64,000 nucleotides of DNA from Termitomyces sp. T153 (taxonomy: Eukaryota; Basidiomycota; Agaricomycetes; Agaricales; Lyophyllaceae). This document shows, in pieces, positions 11,401 through 22,461 of this stretch. The DNA lies in contig JACKQL020000016.1 of the NCBI GenBank assembly GCA_018296165.2, forward strand, positions 682,001 to 746,000, read 5' to 3'. The first letter of the stretch is position 1. Every line of letters begins with the position of its first letter. The notes beneath the pieces were generated by a model. That model did not search any database, was not told the origin of the DNA, and saw only the letters and a program-made list of their open reading frames with translations. Both the position numbers and the translations under genes were made by a program.

Positions 11401-12592
11401 CTGAGGTGTATACCTCCCCATAGACATGTTGTTCTGGTTCATTCTCAGAAGGTTTCCAATACTGCTGAAATCCATGCCAGTGAAACTGTTTAGCTGCAAA
11501 GTCCATAGCTGCTGACTTGATGACTTCTATAAGATCTCAATGGTAGAAGTCAATTTGGATTTTAGGTGCATGATTTTCTGATTTATATGCCTTGCAAGTG
11601 AATGGAAGAGGGAAGAAGACTGAAGACTTTTTCCATATATCACTTGATAACTATGGAAGAGACTCAGAAGTTCCAGAGATCTGATCTGCTGATTGATCAC
11701 CCAAACACCTGTTTTCTTGAACTGCACTAAGGCCTTCAAGATCTTCATGTCAAAAATCAGGTGCTAATAGCACAGTGTGAACTAGATGATCAAGAGCTCC
11801 AAGAGTGAGGTTCTTTGATGTATAATACCAAGTCATTAGCCAAAAGACAGTTGCATTGAGAAAGGGATGGAAGAAGCTCTGTTTGATACCATGAGGAGAC
11901 TGATCAACAACTTCTTGGGCAGTTGGACCAAAGCCAGCAAGTGGAGAAGCTGATTCATTTGCACCAGTCTCTTGTACAAAAGTTGGTGCATCAGCAACAT
12001 GATGTATAGTAAGTTCTTGATCAGGATCTTGAGATAGAAGAACTGTGTAGTGACAAAATAAACCCACTTCATTGGGCTCAGTTTCAATCAATGTGGGTGG
12101 AGGTGGAGTTGGCAATCTCTGGGGTTCAGACTGCTCTGTACAACAGCACTGACTCTCATGCACCTCTGCCAATTCTTGGTACTGCCTGTTGAACTGGCAT
12201 AGAGGACATGAATCAGAAGGTAAGAAATCCACAAGCTGTTGTGGAGGTCTATGAGAGTGTTTCTCAAATGGAGCCTGTGCAGGTTTTATTTCTATATCAA
12301 GAATATCTGGGGCTGGCAAAATATTTGGCTCAAAGAGTGGCTCTGACCCAGAGGAAAATTCTGGAACTGTGTTACTTGATACACTTGGCTATGAAAATAA
12401 TATAAGTAATTTGTAATCTAGTCTAGATTAAAACTTCATATTTACAGCTGAAGGTTGTTGATCAGCAGGCTTAGTATGATTTGCTTGTTGGCCAGTCATA
12501 ATAGTCTGTTTTCTCTTGGTGCAATGAGACTGGTGATTTGTGACACTGTGAAGGTCTGCACAGGCCTTCTGGCAGAACATGCAGTTAAACAT
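8469..12592 (-). pseudogene. Plavaka-type transposase, decayed
   Basis: Minus-strand multi-exon gene. The N terminus (ATG at 12590-12592) encodes a zinc-finger-like CMFCQKACADLHSVTNHQSHC segment. Further on come a proline-rich part (PQRLPTPPPPTLIE) and the family core: GEVYTSDAFLELEETITP, VVLPLISDSTHLANFG, WPLYLWFGNL, SFSAHHLAYLP, and KSQVLCIGTKLHDM. The C-terminal part has RILKNFHPMVQLEGSG, DVLHAVHLIPCF, the YERYYVGM block near 8830, and an Asp/Glu-rich tail ending at 8469. It would encode the DNA transposase of the element. In-frame stops interrupt conserved blocks at about 11249, 11057 and 10748; the second and probably the first look like CGA-to-TGA changes. Intron borders were not all resolved, so only the overall span is given. 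Confidence 0.75.
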
Positions 12593-14756
12593 AGTCAAAA
12601 GCAGAAGAAAGACCCAGGTATATCAAAATGGATGCTGTGAGATCTGACAGCAGCCAAAAAGCATAGGTCAAGAGTACTACAATAGAATTCTGGTTAAATG
12701 GTAGCAGCCAAGCTCACATTAAAGAATGATGGGGAATGATGGGAAAGTAGAACCCAGATGGAAGATTGGAGGCTACTTATAAGTAACAGCCCAAGGAACC
12801 CAAATATAGATAGCCTTGCCCATGTGAGATGGCTTGGCATTTCCAAGTCAATGGAAACTAAGTATCAAATTTACACTTTGCACTTGAGTCAGTTCTAGGT
12901 CACAAAGTTATGCTTCTTTTTACCCCCAAATGGAACTACCTGGAAGTTCCTTTCTTGTCTGACTCTTTTGGCCAACCAAAATGGAAGTAGATATATTCTC
13001 AGTTATAAACACCTTTGCAGCACAGTAAAATAGGCTCAAAGTTATTGTTTCTTGGCAAACATATCTCATAACCATTTGGCCTCAAGAGCAACTTGTTCAA
13101 CAATGTACTGCACATTGGCAGCATGGTTTCTGCAAGATTGTTGGGCATGTGAAAGATAAGCAGATGTGATTATGATGTGGTGCTGTCACTCCTATGCTTC
13201 AGTTGGATATGTCCCTTTTTTTGTCTGTGCTCATATCTTTGCTCGACCAATATATCACTTTCTCCACCAATTCTGAGCTTACTTAACACAGCATGCTTGC
13301 AGTCCCTTGATGTTTGATGTCACAACTAGAGCACTGTGAAAAATGTAACATGCCTTCAATACTTATGCAATAGCTCAATATCTTTGTCTACATCACTCGA
13401 ATCTGCTCAAACTTTTGGGTTTGATCTCAACAGTCCTGGTGTAATGACACAGTCACCCCTACACATCAGCCAAGCATGTATGGACATTACCAATACACTC
13501 AGAATATCACATGTGATTGCTTTCTGCACAGGTTTGAGGGGTCTTTCTCTTTTGATGTGCACATCACACTATATTTTTGTCCCTTTAATGGTTAGAGATG
13601 TTACACCTTCCATTTTCAAGGCTATATCAAGTCACCACCTGTGTGGGCATAAGCAAAATGCCATGCAGTGGTCCTGCCAGATGACATGTAACATTATCTA
13701 GAAAGAATCACATATTAGTCATGGGTGTTAGACTATGGCGCTCTAACCTTGTTTGATATTCTCTTTCCAGCCAAGATGGGCAATTCTTGCTGCTTTGGTG
13801 GCAGCCAGCAGTGTCATCCTGCACACACCACTGGAAAAGGTATGTGTGCCTGGGCTGTCAATCATTTGTAAACTCAACTGTACAAACAGCTTTCAATATA
13901 CTCTGCTCCTACTCCTGATGTCTTGCTTGTAGAAGAACCTTCAACATTGGAATGAGAAATCAGGGTAGTATGACAAAAAGTAACTGAGGTGTTGTTTGAT
14001 ACACACAGTCAAATCCAGGCTGTTGTGTCACAATGGATTGGCATTGAACATGCAATCAAAAGTTTGTGTTTACTATAAGTCTTCCTTGGCTCTATATACT
14101 GATTTCCAACAGACCATGTATAAAGCATCATCTCCCCTAACAAGCCTCTTACTCCCAGGTTGCTCTATGTTAGTGTTGCAACTCTCAGCAGTTCCATCTT
14201 GGCTTGAAATTGCATGATTGCAACATGCCTACTTCTCGCTCCCATCTTTTTCTTTGCCTCTGTGAAACACTTCTTCCCTCAAATGACAGAAAACTTCACA
14301 TCATACCTTGGCTCACTAGAAGACACATACTTCCCAATGCTGTCCCACATATGTGCTTCAAATTCGGCCCCAACAAGCCCCAGCAGCTGACACAGCTGCC
14401 AATACATTTCAAAATCTTTGAGATAGAGCTGGCTGGCAAACAAATTGAGCTGAAGCATTAGATCAGGTATAAAAGCCAGTAAATCCAATGAAGTTGGCAA
14501 TGATGGTACTGTGAAGAATCTGAGGTCCTCCATGGTCTTCATGTTTTGGTAATATCAAAATGCACATTAAGTTGATCATTGAGGGTTTACATTTTGATTA
14601 AGGAAGTATGATTAGGGATAAAGCATTGAAGGAAGATTGTGAGCAAACTTGATATATGTGTTTGACATCATGACAGATGTGAGATTATATCATTACAAAT
14701 GCCAGTCACAGTCAGCACATCTGTAGTTACCTCATCTTTTCCTTCCAAACACCACC
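12593..14756. other. Intergenic part of the Plavaka element between its divergent genes
   Basis: AT-rich and CpG-poor. Open stretches exist at 13336-13701 (plus, 121 codons) and 14279-14542 (minus, 87 codons, with a Leu-rich segment ending YDVKFSVI). Neither is recognisable. The second could be an exon of a third passenger gene; the evidence is weak. It also acts as the shared promoter region of the transposase and DUF6698 genes. Confidence 0.4.
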
Positions 14757-16614
14757 ATGCCCCATGCTAACACCTTGTCCAACAAGTCTTCATCAAAACA
14801 CATCACTGCCCAACAAAAAATAAGGCTGGGAAAGCTTCCTTGTGCAGCCCTGAAGCTTGTTGTCAGGCCTCATGCACAGCATGGGAAGGAATTGTAAGTG
14901 TGGCTTCCCACCTGTGATCCAGAATTGCATCAAAAGGTTGATTATTTAATAGGACAGGCCCACTTAAACCCTTTTATAATGCTGGAAAGCTGATACCTCA
15001 GGTGGTGAACCTGTTTCTCAAGTTGAATGCAGTGTTTATGCATGGACTCATCATGGATGGTCTCCTCAATGTTTCTTCTCTTGGGCCAGGTGTAAATGAT
15101 GTGTTAGAAGAGCTTACCAAGTGAGTTTCCTTTTATTGGATGTGCAAAAGAATATATGCAAATCATCTCTCAGAAAAGAAGAGTGCACTTGGCAACTCGA
15201 TCTCAACACTTATAATGTGATACTTACACTCAAACCTCTCATTGAGCCAACACTAAAGCAGCTTTATGAGATGATGGATAGGGAGGAATATCATGAGGGT
15301 TTGATGCAATCTTTTGTTAATGTCATGTGCACTGGAATATTTCTTTTGTTTAATCCCAAGTGCTAATGCAACTCTCTAGTTTATCAGAGGTTCAAGCAGT
15401 GCACACACAGCGGACACACGAAAACTCAAGGACAACCTCCTTTGGCTATTGCAAGACTCTGGACTCCACTACCTGAACCTGGAGCTTGCTCAATTCCCTT
15501 GCAAGAAGATGTGCCACAGCTTTGAATACATTGACATGGGACTACTCTTGTGCCCAGCTCAACAAGCCTACCAATATGACAAGGCATGAGTGCTTGTTTT
15601 CATTATGTGACCTACAATGAATTATGTTAGGTATTGTCATCAATTGCATGATGGAGATGCTGAGGTTATGGCCCATGACTTTCCCCTGTTTCTCTATAAT
15701 CAGACAAGGTGCTTTACTATGAATACCATAGGCTTTTTTTGATGAGGCCACAGCAAACAAAACAGAGGATGACAAGATACTCCTTGGACTTTGTTGTGGG
15801 CTTCTTCTCACTAACATATGCTGCCCCTGACATTCTACACATTGCTAACATGTCTCTCAGGCTTGTTGACACATTCTCTTTGGCTCTGGCATAGAACGTG
15901 CAGAGAAACACATGACGAAGCGGCCAATTGCTTCAAGACTCAACATCAAGAATATTACAGCCGAGACTATTGCCTACATGGCATGTCAAGTAAGCCATTG
16001 ATTTTTATATGACATTATTACATTGATCTCAAACACTAGCTCAATGGGGCATGCAGGATGGTCTGTTCTCTCTGCTCAATTTTTACTACAATATTACCAC
16101 CCTCTTTCCCCCTTCAAGCCAATGGGCTGAAGAGACTCTTGCTTCCTAGGACAAGTATGTATGATATTTTTCCAACAGCACAGCATGTCTAACTATCAGT
16201 AGAAAGTTCTTCAATAGGGATGGAACAATCATTTTGTGGCATAGACAACTCCCTCCTCCCCCAAATCCTGGTAGTGACATTGCATGGCTCCAGCAAGCCC
16301 AATGTGAATGTGAACTAGAAAAACAACATTGAGAAGAGCAGGCTAGGATCAACAAAGGAGGACAGCAGGAGGAACAGCAACATCAGTGTGAAGATGAACA
16401 TCGACAAAATTGCAAAGCGGAAGAACAGCTAGAACATGGAAAGAAGAAGCCATTGAAGAAGTGTAGCATAGCTAGTGATCCTGAGATACAGAACATGCAT
16501 CCTGTCAAATCTCGCTGCATCATTTATGACTTCAATGATGAACTTTATGCTGATCCTAACGCTGATGTAGAGGAAGGCGGTGAGAATGAGGGCGAGGTTG
16601 GTTGGTCGACTTAG
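14757..16614 (+). pseudogene. DUF6698 family protein carried inside the Plavaka element
   Basis: Plus-strand gene opposite to the transposase. It opens MPHANTLSNKSSSKHITAQQ and is split by introns (for example a GTAAGT donor near 14898 and one around 15990-16040). Reading through several frames gives the DUF6698 pattern: TADTRKLKDNLLWLLQDSG, EYIDMGLLLCPAQQAYQYDK, DKVLYYEYHRLFLMRP with FVVGFFSLTYAAP, NITAETIAYMACQ, MQDGLFSLLNFYYNI, and a charged tail ending VEEGGENEGEVGWST before the stop at 16612-16614. The family is widespread in Agaricomycetes and has no known function. The middle shows in-frame stops (around 15895), so this copy is probably dead. I recognise the family from memory of its pattern; a profile search would settle it. 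Confidence 0.55.
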
Positions 16615-17096
16615 GTATGGACTTCTTTGTAATGCATATTGACTTGGACATGTACTAGTAATAGATAGAAATGTGTACTACTGCTGAATGGTTATTGTAA
16701 TTTGATCAAACAATGTTTTGATATTAGGATTAATCCTTATAATGAGCTATAAATTCACCACAAGGTATCATTGTGTGATCGCACAATAACCTTTCACTTC
16801 AATGGCATCTTTTAGTATTGATACATATATTGTAAATGTCATTCTTCAATATAAAAATAAGGCTTCTGCAGGATGACTGCAGAATAAAAATGGAAAGCCA
16901 CGAGGCACTCATTCTGAGATTAGGATATAATCCAATCTCTGGATGTCTGCCATCTGCTCAATTTGGACACATCATGAGATAAAATTATCATCAAAACTCA
17001 AGCTGCTTTATTTGTGGTCACAAATCACATATAATCTAAGGTGTTAGAATACAACTACAATATGATTCCTCTGGTATCTCATGAGTCCTGTGGGTT
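16615..17096. other. Right inner end of the Plavaka element
   Basis: AT-rich, CpG-free, non-coding. Holds the 3' region of the DUF6698 gene and no clear copies of the left subterminal repeats. Confidence 0.45.
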
Positions 17097-17138
17097 GGCG
17101 ATACATGGCCATATTTGCTGAGCGACTTTTTTGTGATG
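17097..17138 (-). repeat. Right terminal inverted repeat of the Plavaka element
   Basis: Reads inward (minus strand) CATCACAAAAAAG.. and contains AAATATGGCCATGTATCGCC near its inner end, matching the left repeat. Followed by GG (17139-17140), the second copy of the target duplication. Confidence 0.8.
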
Positions 17139-17890
17139 GGTATCCGACTAATCGATGAGATTTACTCCCATCATCGAGTGGCATAATCGTAATTCTTATA
17201 TCCGTCCGTGGCTTCACGTAATGCCAGTCATACCCGCCATCGATTCTCTTGATGGGAGCAATTGGACCGAGCTCCGTACAGCCTGAGAGATGTGAGGACA
17301 ATCAGAACATGGAACACGCATGCGATGATGAGACATTACCCCAGTGATTCAAAAGCTCGACTCCTGCCAATGAAACTTCGACGCCGAAGCTTTCCTTCAT
17401 GGGGGCTCCCCCAATTGCGACAGTCTCCAAGTCTTTCAAAGTTTCGAGTCCCAGGCCACCTGGCAAACCTATCATTTCTTCGAGGATGGAGGGAACCGTA
17501 AACAAGTACTGCGCCCCATTCGCTTCAATAGCCTGCAATACCGTTTTTCCTGTCGGGATTACAGACGCCGGTGGCAAGATCAAAGGCATTACGATTGAAA
17601 GCGATAGATGAAGAAAAATGAAACCAATGCCCTAAAACGTGTTAACGCACAGGATTATTGAGGTGGCATTATTCACACCTACATGGTACAGTGGTAATGT
17701 GGAAACTACATATCGGAAAGGCTCCTGCTGTTCGGGAAGACGGTGGCAAGTGGCAAACAAGAGAGGGTAGGCTTGTCTGTGGTAGATAGGCTTTGGCAGC
17801 CCTGTCGTTCCCGAGGAGTGCATGATGAGAGCGTCCACGTTGTCGCGCTTCCAACTTTTGTACATAGAAGGTATCTGAATATCGTAAATG
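17139..17890 (-). pseudogene. NRPS-like reductase, adenylation-domain fragment (5' part of the split gene)
   Basis: Three exons on the minus strand: about 17890-17683, 17631-17340 and 17282-17139, with introns 17632-17682 (GTAGGT..TTTAG) and 17283-17339 (GTAATG..CTCAG) in frame. The adenylation core motifs are present: MHSSGTTGLPKPI (ATP-binding loop), STLPLYH, FTVPSILEEM, VAIGGAPM, ELLNHWG followed by TELGPIAPI, and RLVGYP at the break. The next codons continue at 7739 (see the Plavaka element). The true N terminus is missing: upstream of about 17890 the sequence becomes a copia gag fragment, so the gene was also cut on that side. The family activates carboxylic acids as AMP esters. Confidence 0.85.
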
Positions 17891-18894
17891 CAAACTTGCC
17901 ATTGCTAGACAAAACTTCAACAGCATTTGCAGAGCTGCTAGGTTTTGGCTTCACACTCCCAGAGTCCTTCTTCTAATTTTTGCTGGTTTTGTTTGTGGCC
18001 AGCCCCCTACACTTCAAGCAGGTAGGCCCTTTCCTGGGGTCTTTCTCTGCACCAGAAGTGACCGCAATTGCCTCATTCTTCTCGAGCTTTGCAACTGCCT
18101 TGGCTGCAGCATGACACTCATGCTATACACGCTGGCAGTCATACTCCTCAGATATCACAATGATGAGAGTGTTGGGATCAATATCAGAGGAACCAGACAA
18201 TAACGTAGCATCAGGGCTAAGAGAGCTGAGAAGCTTGGTTGCCATGAGAAGAAAATTGGCATAGGTAGCCAGGGATGGGGGAAGAGAGCTGATGATAGTT
18301 GAACAGATCGTTGAACAGTAATCCTTATCATCTATGTCAACACCTACTGATGCAAGTTCTTCTTTCTTCACTCGCAGACTGTTGAGAAAACATGAATGTC
18401 ACCCCTGTCAGGGCACTTCATTCCAAGGAACTCAGTGTGGAGCTGGGTTTGGGCAAACCTGCCCTTCTGCATGTATTCTTTAGTGAGTGCAGCCCAGGCT
18501 TCCACAACGGTCTTGTAATGACAAAGTTTCATGGCAGCTGAGTCTGGGATCCATTGAAGAAGGAGGTTGTACCCAGACAACTCCGCCTTGTCCCAGTCCA
18601 TGATGGCAGTAGCCTTGTTGTCAGGAGATGGTGACAGATGAAGCTCAGATCCATCGAAATGGGGCCACTTCCCCTTTGACCTTACAGCTGCAGAGAAGCA
18701 TATCTCAAAGATACCCCAGTTGACACCATCAGACAATAGCTTTGGGACATCGGACGGAAGAGAGTCAGCGGTAACAGCAGTGATGGACATAGTAGGATCA
18801 TATTGCAGCTCGCAGGATATATGGAAAGAGGGCCCAATAACCTGATAGACTAGCAATTGCATAGATTAGAATAATAAACAATATACTCAGAGTG
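17891..18894 (-). mobile_element. Copia-type (UBN2) gag fragment
   Basis: Minus-strand frames give a copia gag: MSITAVTADSLPSDVPKL near 18790, WPHFDGSELHLS, WIPDSAAMKLCHYKTVVEAW, TQLHTEFLGMKCPDRGDIH, then STIISSLPPSLATYANFLLM and a zinc-knuckle-like remnant PTCLKCRGLATNK near 18005. The left border with the reductase gene lies at about 17885-17890 and is approximate. There are frame breaks around 18370. Protease, integrase and reverse transcriptase are absent, so this is a truncated copy. The segment keeps more CpG than the older repeats of the window and is probably younger. Confidence 0.7.
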
Positions 18895-19147
18895 TGTTAG
18901 GACATGTCTGAGGTGGGCAATATGTAAATGTAGAGAATATATATGAAGAGTGGTATATTGTCGGGTGCATACGGACATTGTCAGGATCGCGGTAACGAGA
19001 TCAGTGAGGAGAACAATAAAGGTATAGACAAAAAAGGTAAAGGAAAACATAGTAGATCGGGATTGGGACCCGGCTTTTCTACATACATGCCAAGCATCAC
19101 TCCAACATTCTAACCATGGCAAAAGAGTATAGCCATACATACTTACA
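18895..19147 (-). repeat. Probable 5' LTR of the copia gag fragment
   Basis: 253 bp starting TGTTAGGACATG and ending ..CTTACA on the plus strand (TGT..ACA ends). It sits immediately upstream of the gag start in minus orientation, where the 5' LTR is expected. No second copy is present in the window, so the borders rest on the TG/CA ends and position only. Confidence 0.45.
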
Positions 19148-19248
19148 TAGCGCGATGATAATCTTATAAGATCATTGCTAGACGTTGCAAAACGACTCTC
19201 AATTCCTTATCGCCCAACATCTTCCCTATACGTCCAGACTGGGTCAAA

Positions 19249-19830
19249 ATGCTGCTAGGCTGCTTGATGGCACTGGAAGCGTGCCATATACGCCGAAGTA
19301 TCAAAACCGTCAGTCTTTGGAGTATGGAAGGTAAGAGCTATTATGGCTGCTCCTCTACATTGGATATGTCGACATGGACAAGATATAGAACGTACTGCAT
19401 CATGGCCACTTCGGGAGAACTGGCCACCGCTTTACGTCGTGCCTTCACTCCACACACTTGTGGCCCCATTCCTTTGATTTAGAAACTCATTTCGCCCTCC
19501 TTTCTCTTAAGTACGTACAGCTGCTCAACCTCCGTCGTGCATCGTCGAACTTCCTCTGATCTGGTCACGTATCTCGATGCAAGCGGGGTATCATGGAATT
19601 CTTTCCACTTATTACTCACTTGAGGGTCGAGCTTGAGCAACATATTTATCCAAAGACCTCATTTGGCTTTGTTAGACCTCACGTTCACTTATTGTGAGCC
19701 TGATGTCTCATATAACGCTGGATTGTATGTGCAAGCTGTTCTAGACAACGTCTCGACAGGGTGTTTACCTGCTCTTTGTGAACTTTCGATTGCGTTTCAT
19801 GGGGAAAAAACTTGGAGGGGTTTTTGAGGG
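19249..19830 (+). pseudogene. F-box/leucine-rich-type protein remnant
   Basis: A chain of plus-strand fragments in shifting frames, best seen at 19633-19827 (QRPHLALLDLTFTYCEPDV and VLDNVSTGCLPALCELSIAF). This resembles the leucine-rich back half of the expanded basidiomycete F-box protein families. No F-box is visible and frames are broken. Such proteins normally recruit substrates to SCF ubiquitin ligases. A pseudogene is the simplest reading. Confidence 0.35.
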
Positions 19831-20488
19831 GTCCGGGCATGCTTTTTGACTACGCAAAGGATTTTGGACCTCGCTTTGAGGTTGAAATATGTGAAACAAA
19901 CTATCTATGTTTTGGAGCGATACGCCGTAATGGATGTATTTATAGCTGACAAGGCTATGCGGCAATGGCTTGCTTACTAGATTAGAATTTAATAGTCTAG
20001 AGTGAGCAACAAGATTTTGATAACCGAAAAGACGAGGCAATGTACGCCGCAGATTGTGCCATGATAGATCACTCCAAGGAGGTGATGGAGCGTGGGTCAC
20101 AAGATCATGAAAGCCCCACACATACTGCGGGGGACATGGCTACCCGCCACAACTGGCTCGAAAAATAAATGGATACAAACAAACAAGCAAACAAACAAAG
20201 AAAATGAAAGCCCCACATCCCGACCCAGAACCGAAAGGCCAATGACCGTAGAACTGCTGTTGACCGCGCTCCTTCAACCAACCAGCTTCGCTTAAGCTTC
20301 AGTGATGACTATGGCCTCTTCCACGGTGCACGATTGATGTGCTCTACCGCCCTCAACTCCTTCAAGTCTTGGCCATTGCAGCGGACGGGTTCTGAGTATT
20401 ACGTACAAGTACGTCACGACGGAGACATCGTCTCACCCGACTCTCACGACATCTAGCGATCTCATATTCTTATTCTCTCACACACACA
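19831..20488. other. Intergenic region upstream of the GFA gene
   Basis: Contains a short CAAACAAACAAG-like repeat run near 20177 and pyrimidine-rich sequence just upstream of the ATG at 20489 (CTCTCACACACACAATG). A minus-strand ORF at 19765-20121 has no recognisable motif. Confidence 0.4.
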
Positions 20489-21206
20489 ATGCCCGTTGAA
20501 CTTGCCGGAAGTTGCCACTGTGGTGCCATCAAGTTCACCGTCGATTCGAGCACAGCCGTGCCTTATCAGGTACTTATTACTATTTCGTGCTTCGTCCTAA
20601 TTCTAGGATACTATTGATGAAAACCGGTGTAGCTATGCCTCTGCTCCATCTGCCGGAAAGTTGGCGGGGTAGGCGGATCCATTAATCTCGGTGGGCACAG
20701 CAAGACGCTCAAAGTGGAGGGAAAGGAACATCTTAGGTTTATCTTTTTGCTATCTCTCCTGTCACTTCCTACTGATTTTCTTCCCACGACAAACTTTAAG
20801 TGTTTACAAGGCAGTTATGAACCGTGGTACTCCGGACGAGTATATCGCAACTTCCGAACGAAATTTCTGTTCCAAATGCTCGAGCATGCTGTGGTTGTAC
20901 GACGAGATGTGGTGCGTCCTATTCTCGCTGCCCTCACCAGTAATTTCAACGTCACCTACAGGCCTGAATTCATCCATCCATTCGCATCTGCAATCGACTC
21001 TCCCGATCTTAAAGTTCCCAATAAGCTTGTTTGTCCTTTCCTTTACTCTATGTCTGCATTGTCTAAATTCCTGTCAGACCGTTATCAAACTAGACTCTAA
21101 ACCTGCATACGTTCGTTTACCCGAACGCCCCAGAGAGGTGTACGACGATTATGGCAAGTACTCGTTGGAGGAATGGCATAAGAAGCATCGTCAGTACGTT
21201 GAGTAG
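20489..21206 (+). CDS. GFA/CENP-V family zinc protein (glutathione-dependent formaldehyde-activating enzyme-like), 163 aa
   Basis: Five exons: 20489-20569, 20633-20736, 20801-20911, 20962-21028 and 21078-21206, total 492 nt in frame. The protein starts MPVELAGSCHCGAIKFTV and has the full set of zinc cysteines of the GFA fold: C9 and C11 (SCHCG), C29, C31 and C34 (LCLCSICRK), and C85/C88 (FCSKCSSMLW). It ends with the family-typical VRLPERPREVYDDYG. The fold binds two zinc ions. The bacterial prototype was linked to S-hydroxymethylglutathione formation, but most fungal members are uncharacterised, so the function is open. Introns of 49-64 nt are typical of the organism. No frame damage. It is the only intact gene between the copia fragment and the terpene synthase. 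Confidence 0.88.
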
Positions 21207-22271
21207 GCCGGGGGCTTGACGAGCTTCAAATCTCGATACTTTCTTTGTCCAGGAATGGGTTATCCTGGCATTCTAAGAGATCTGAAGCTGAGCACAAGTA
21301 TCTCGTCTTCATTTTCCCATTGCATATGCTCTCTATTCTTGTTATCATTTGTTACGTTGAGCTCCACAAGTTTCATTACCAATGATCCTTGTTGAACGGC
21401 ACCAGGGTCCGTCATGAATGATCAAGTACTCTAAAAAAACTCTTGCTCACCATTTTGTGCATATTGTTTACAACAGGCAATCATGCAATATCACATTGCG
21501 TTGCTGAATTTGAGGAACTCGAAAACATGAGGAAAAAGGACTGTTGCATAAAGGTTGCATCTTCGGTCACAGAGAAAAAATCCTTTTAAACTGTTCTTTG
21601 TCTTTACTATTCTCCAGTGAGGCTGCTATTTGATGTGCATACCACTAAGGTTGGTGAAGTGATTGCGGTTGTGAATAGGATCCATACTTGTAGTACATGA
21701 GCCAGCCTCAACTTACAGCAGTTTATAAAGTGTTATTTTTGTCTTGCCTTTCTCGAATTCAATAGGTTACATACATCGTTTCAAGAAGCAACGGGTGAGT
21801 TACCGGAGGGGTACTTGGATGTAGGTGTCCTTTGTATGCGCACCGCGTGCATACATGAAAATCTAAGACTATGTCATTAATGGTGCATCCTCGGAATCAA
21901 CATAACCTACATTCTCGCGAGGCGTTTCTTAACTTCGCCGAGCGTGTTTCCTACTCGATTCTGTTTTCAGTGTCAACATACCTGTCAGACATTTTTCGCA
22001 TGAATACAGTTGGAAACTTACACCCCACAGCCCCGACCGTGCGCGCGGATTCCGTTCTGATTTCAGCTCTTCAGTGCATAGAGGACGGGCGAACCTCCAA
22101 ACAGGGACAGAGACGACGGATCGCGTATCGGTGTCGGTGGGCGGCCAAGCGGATGTCAGCGAGACTAGGGATTGCATCTGTTTCGATGAAGAATGGAAAG
22201 TGAGCTTAGGGTTGAAGAAAAATAGAAGAGGAGAAGGAAGCGTACTGGAACAAGGCTTTTCATGTGTCCAT
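21207..22271. other. Intergenic region downstream of the GFA gene
   Basis: The first half (21300-21800) is AT-rich; the second half has normal CpG. ORFs at 21871-22295 are short, overlapping and unrecognised. Confidence 0.35.
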
Positions 22272-22461
22272 ATGGACCCAAGTTGCGTCGGGTGATGTCG
22301 AAGGTGTTAGCGTTCTGGCGATCGAATAAAGGAATAGTTTTCAATGAGATTTGGGATTTGGACGGGGTTTGACGGATAAAAGAAGGGTAGAGAGAAAATA
22401 GAGCACGTACGTCGTTCAAGGCATAGATGTAACTCGCAGAGCTGCTATATGGATGGCTCAT
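22165..22461 (-). pseudogene. Truncated duplicate of an unrecognised gene (copy B)
   Basis: From the ATG at 22461 it reads MSHPYSSSASYIYALND followed by a good GTACGT donor. After the intron comes NANTFDITRRNLGPYG, which then diverges from copy A. The intact donor suggests that copy B retains the ancestral splice signal. Family unknown. Confidence 0.4.

Larger units (their letters stand above)
7740..17138 (-). mobile_element. Plavaka (CACTA-superfamily) DNA transposon, 9,399 bp, inserted in the NRPS-like gene
   Basis: The ends are defined by three independent signals. First, the two termini are imperfect inverted repeats (CATCAACAAAAGG.. at 7740; CATCACAAAAAAG.. read inward from 17138), matching at 29 of the first 42 positions without gaps. 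Second, a GG target duplication lies outside (7738-7739 and 17139-17140). Third, removing the element plus one GG joins two codon halves of the reductase gene in frame (Gly-Tyr | Pro-Gly-Trp). It carries a Plavaka transposase gene (minus, 8469-12592), a DUF6698 gene (plus, 14757-16614) and tandem subterminal repeats. The interior is AT-rich and nearly devoid of CpG, in contrast to the flanking exons. A 2-3 bp duplication fits the CACTA superfamily, although the termini do not start with CACTA. Confidence 0.85.
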
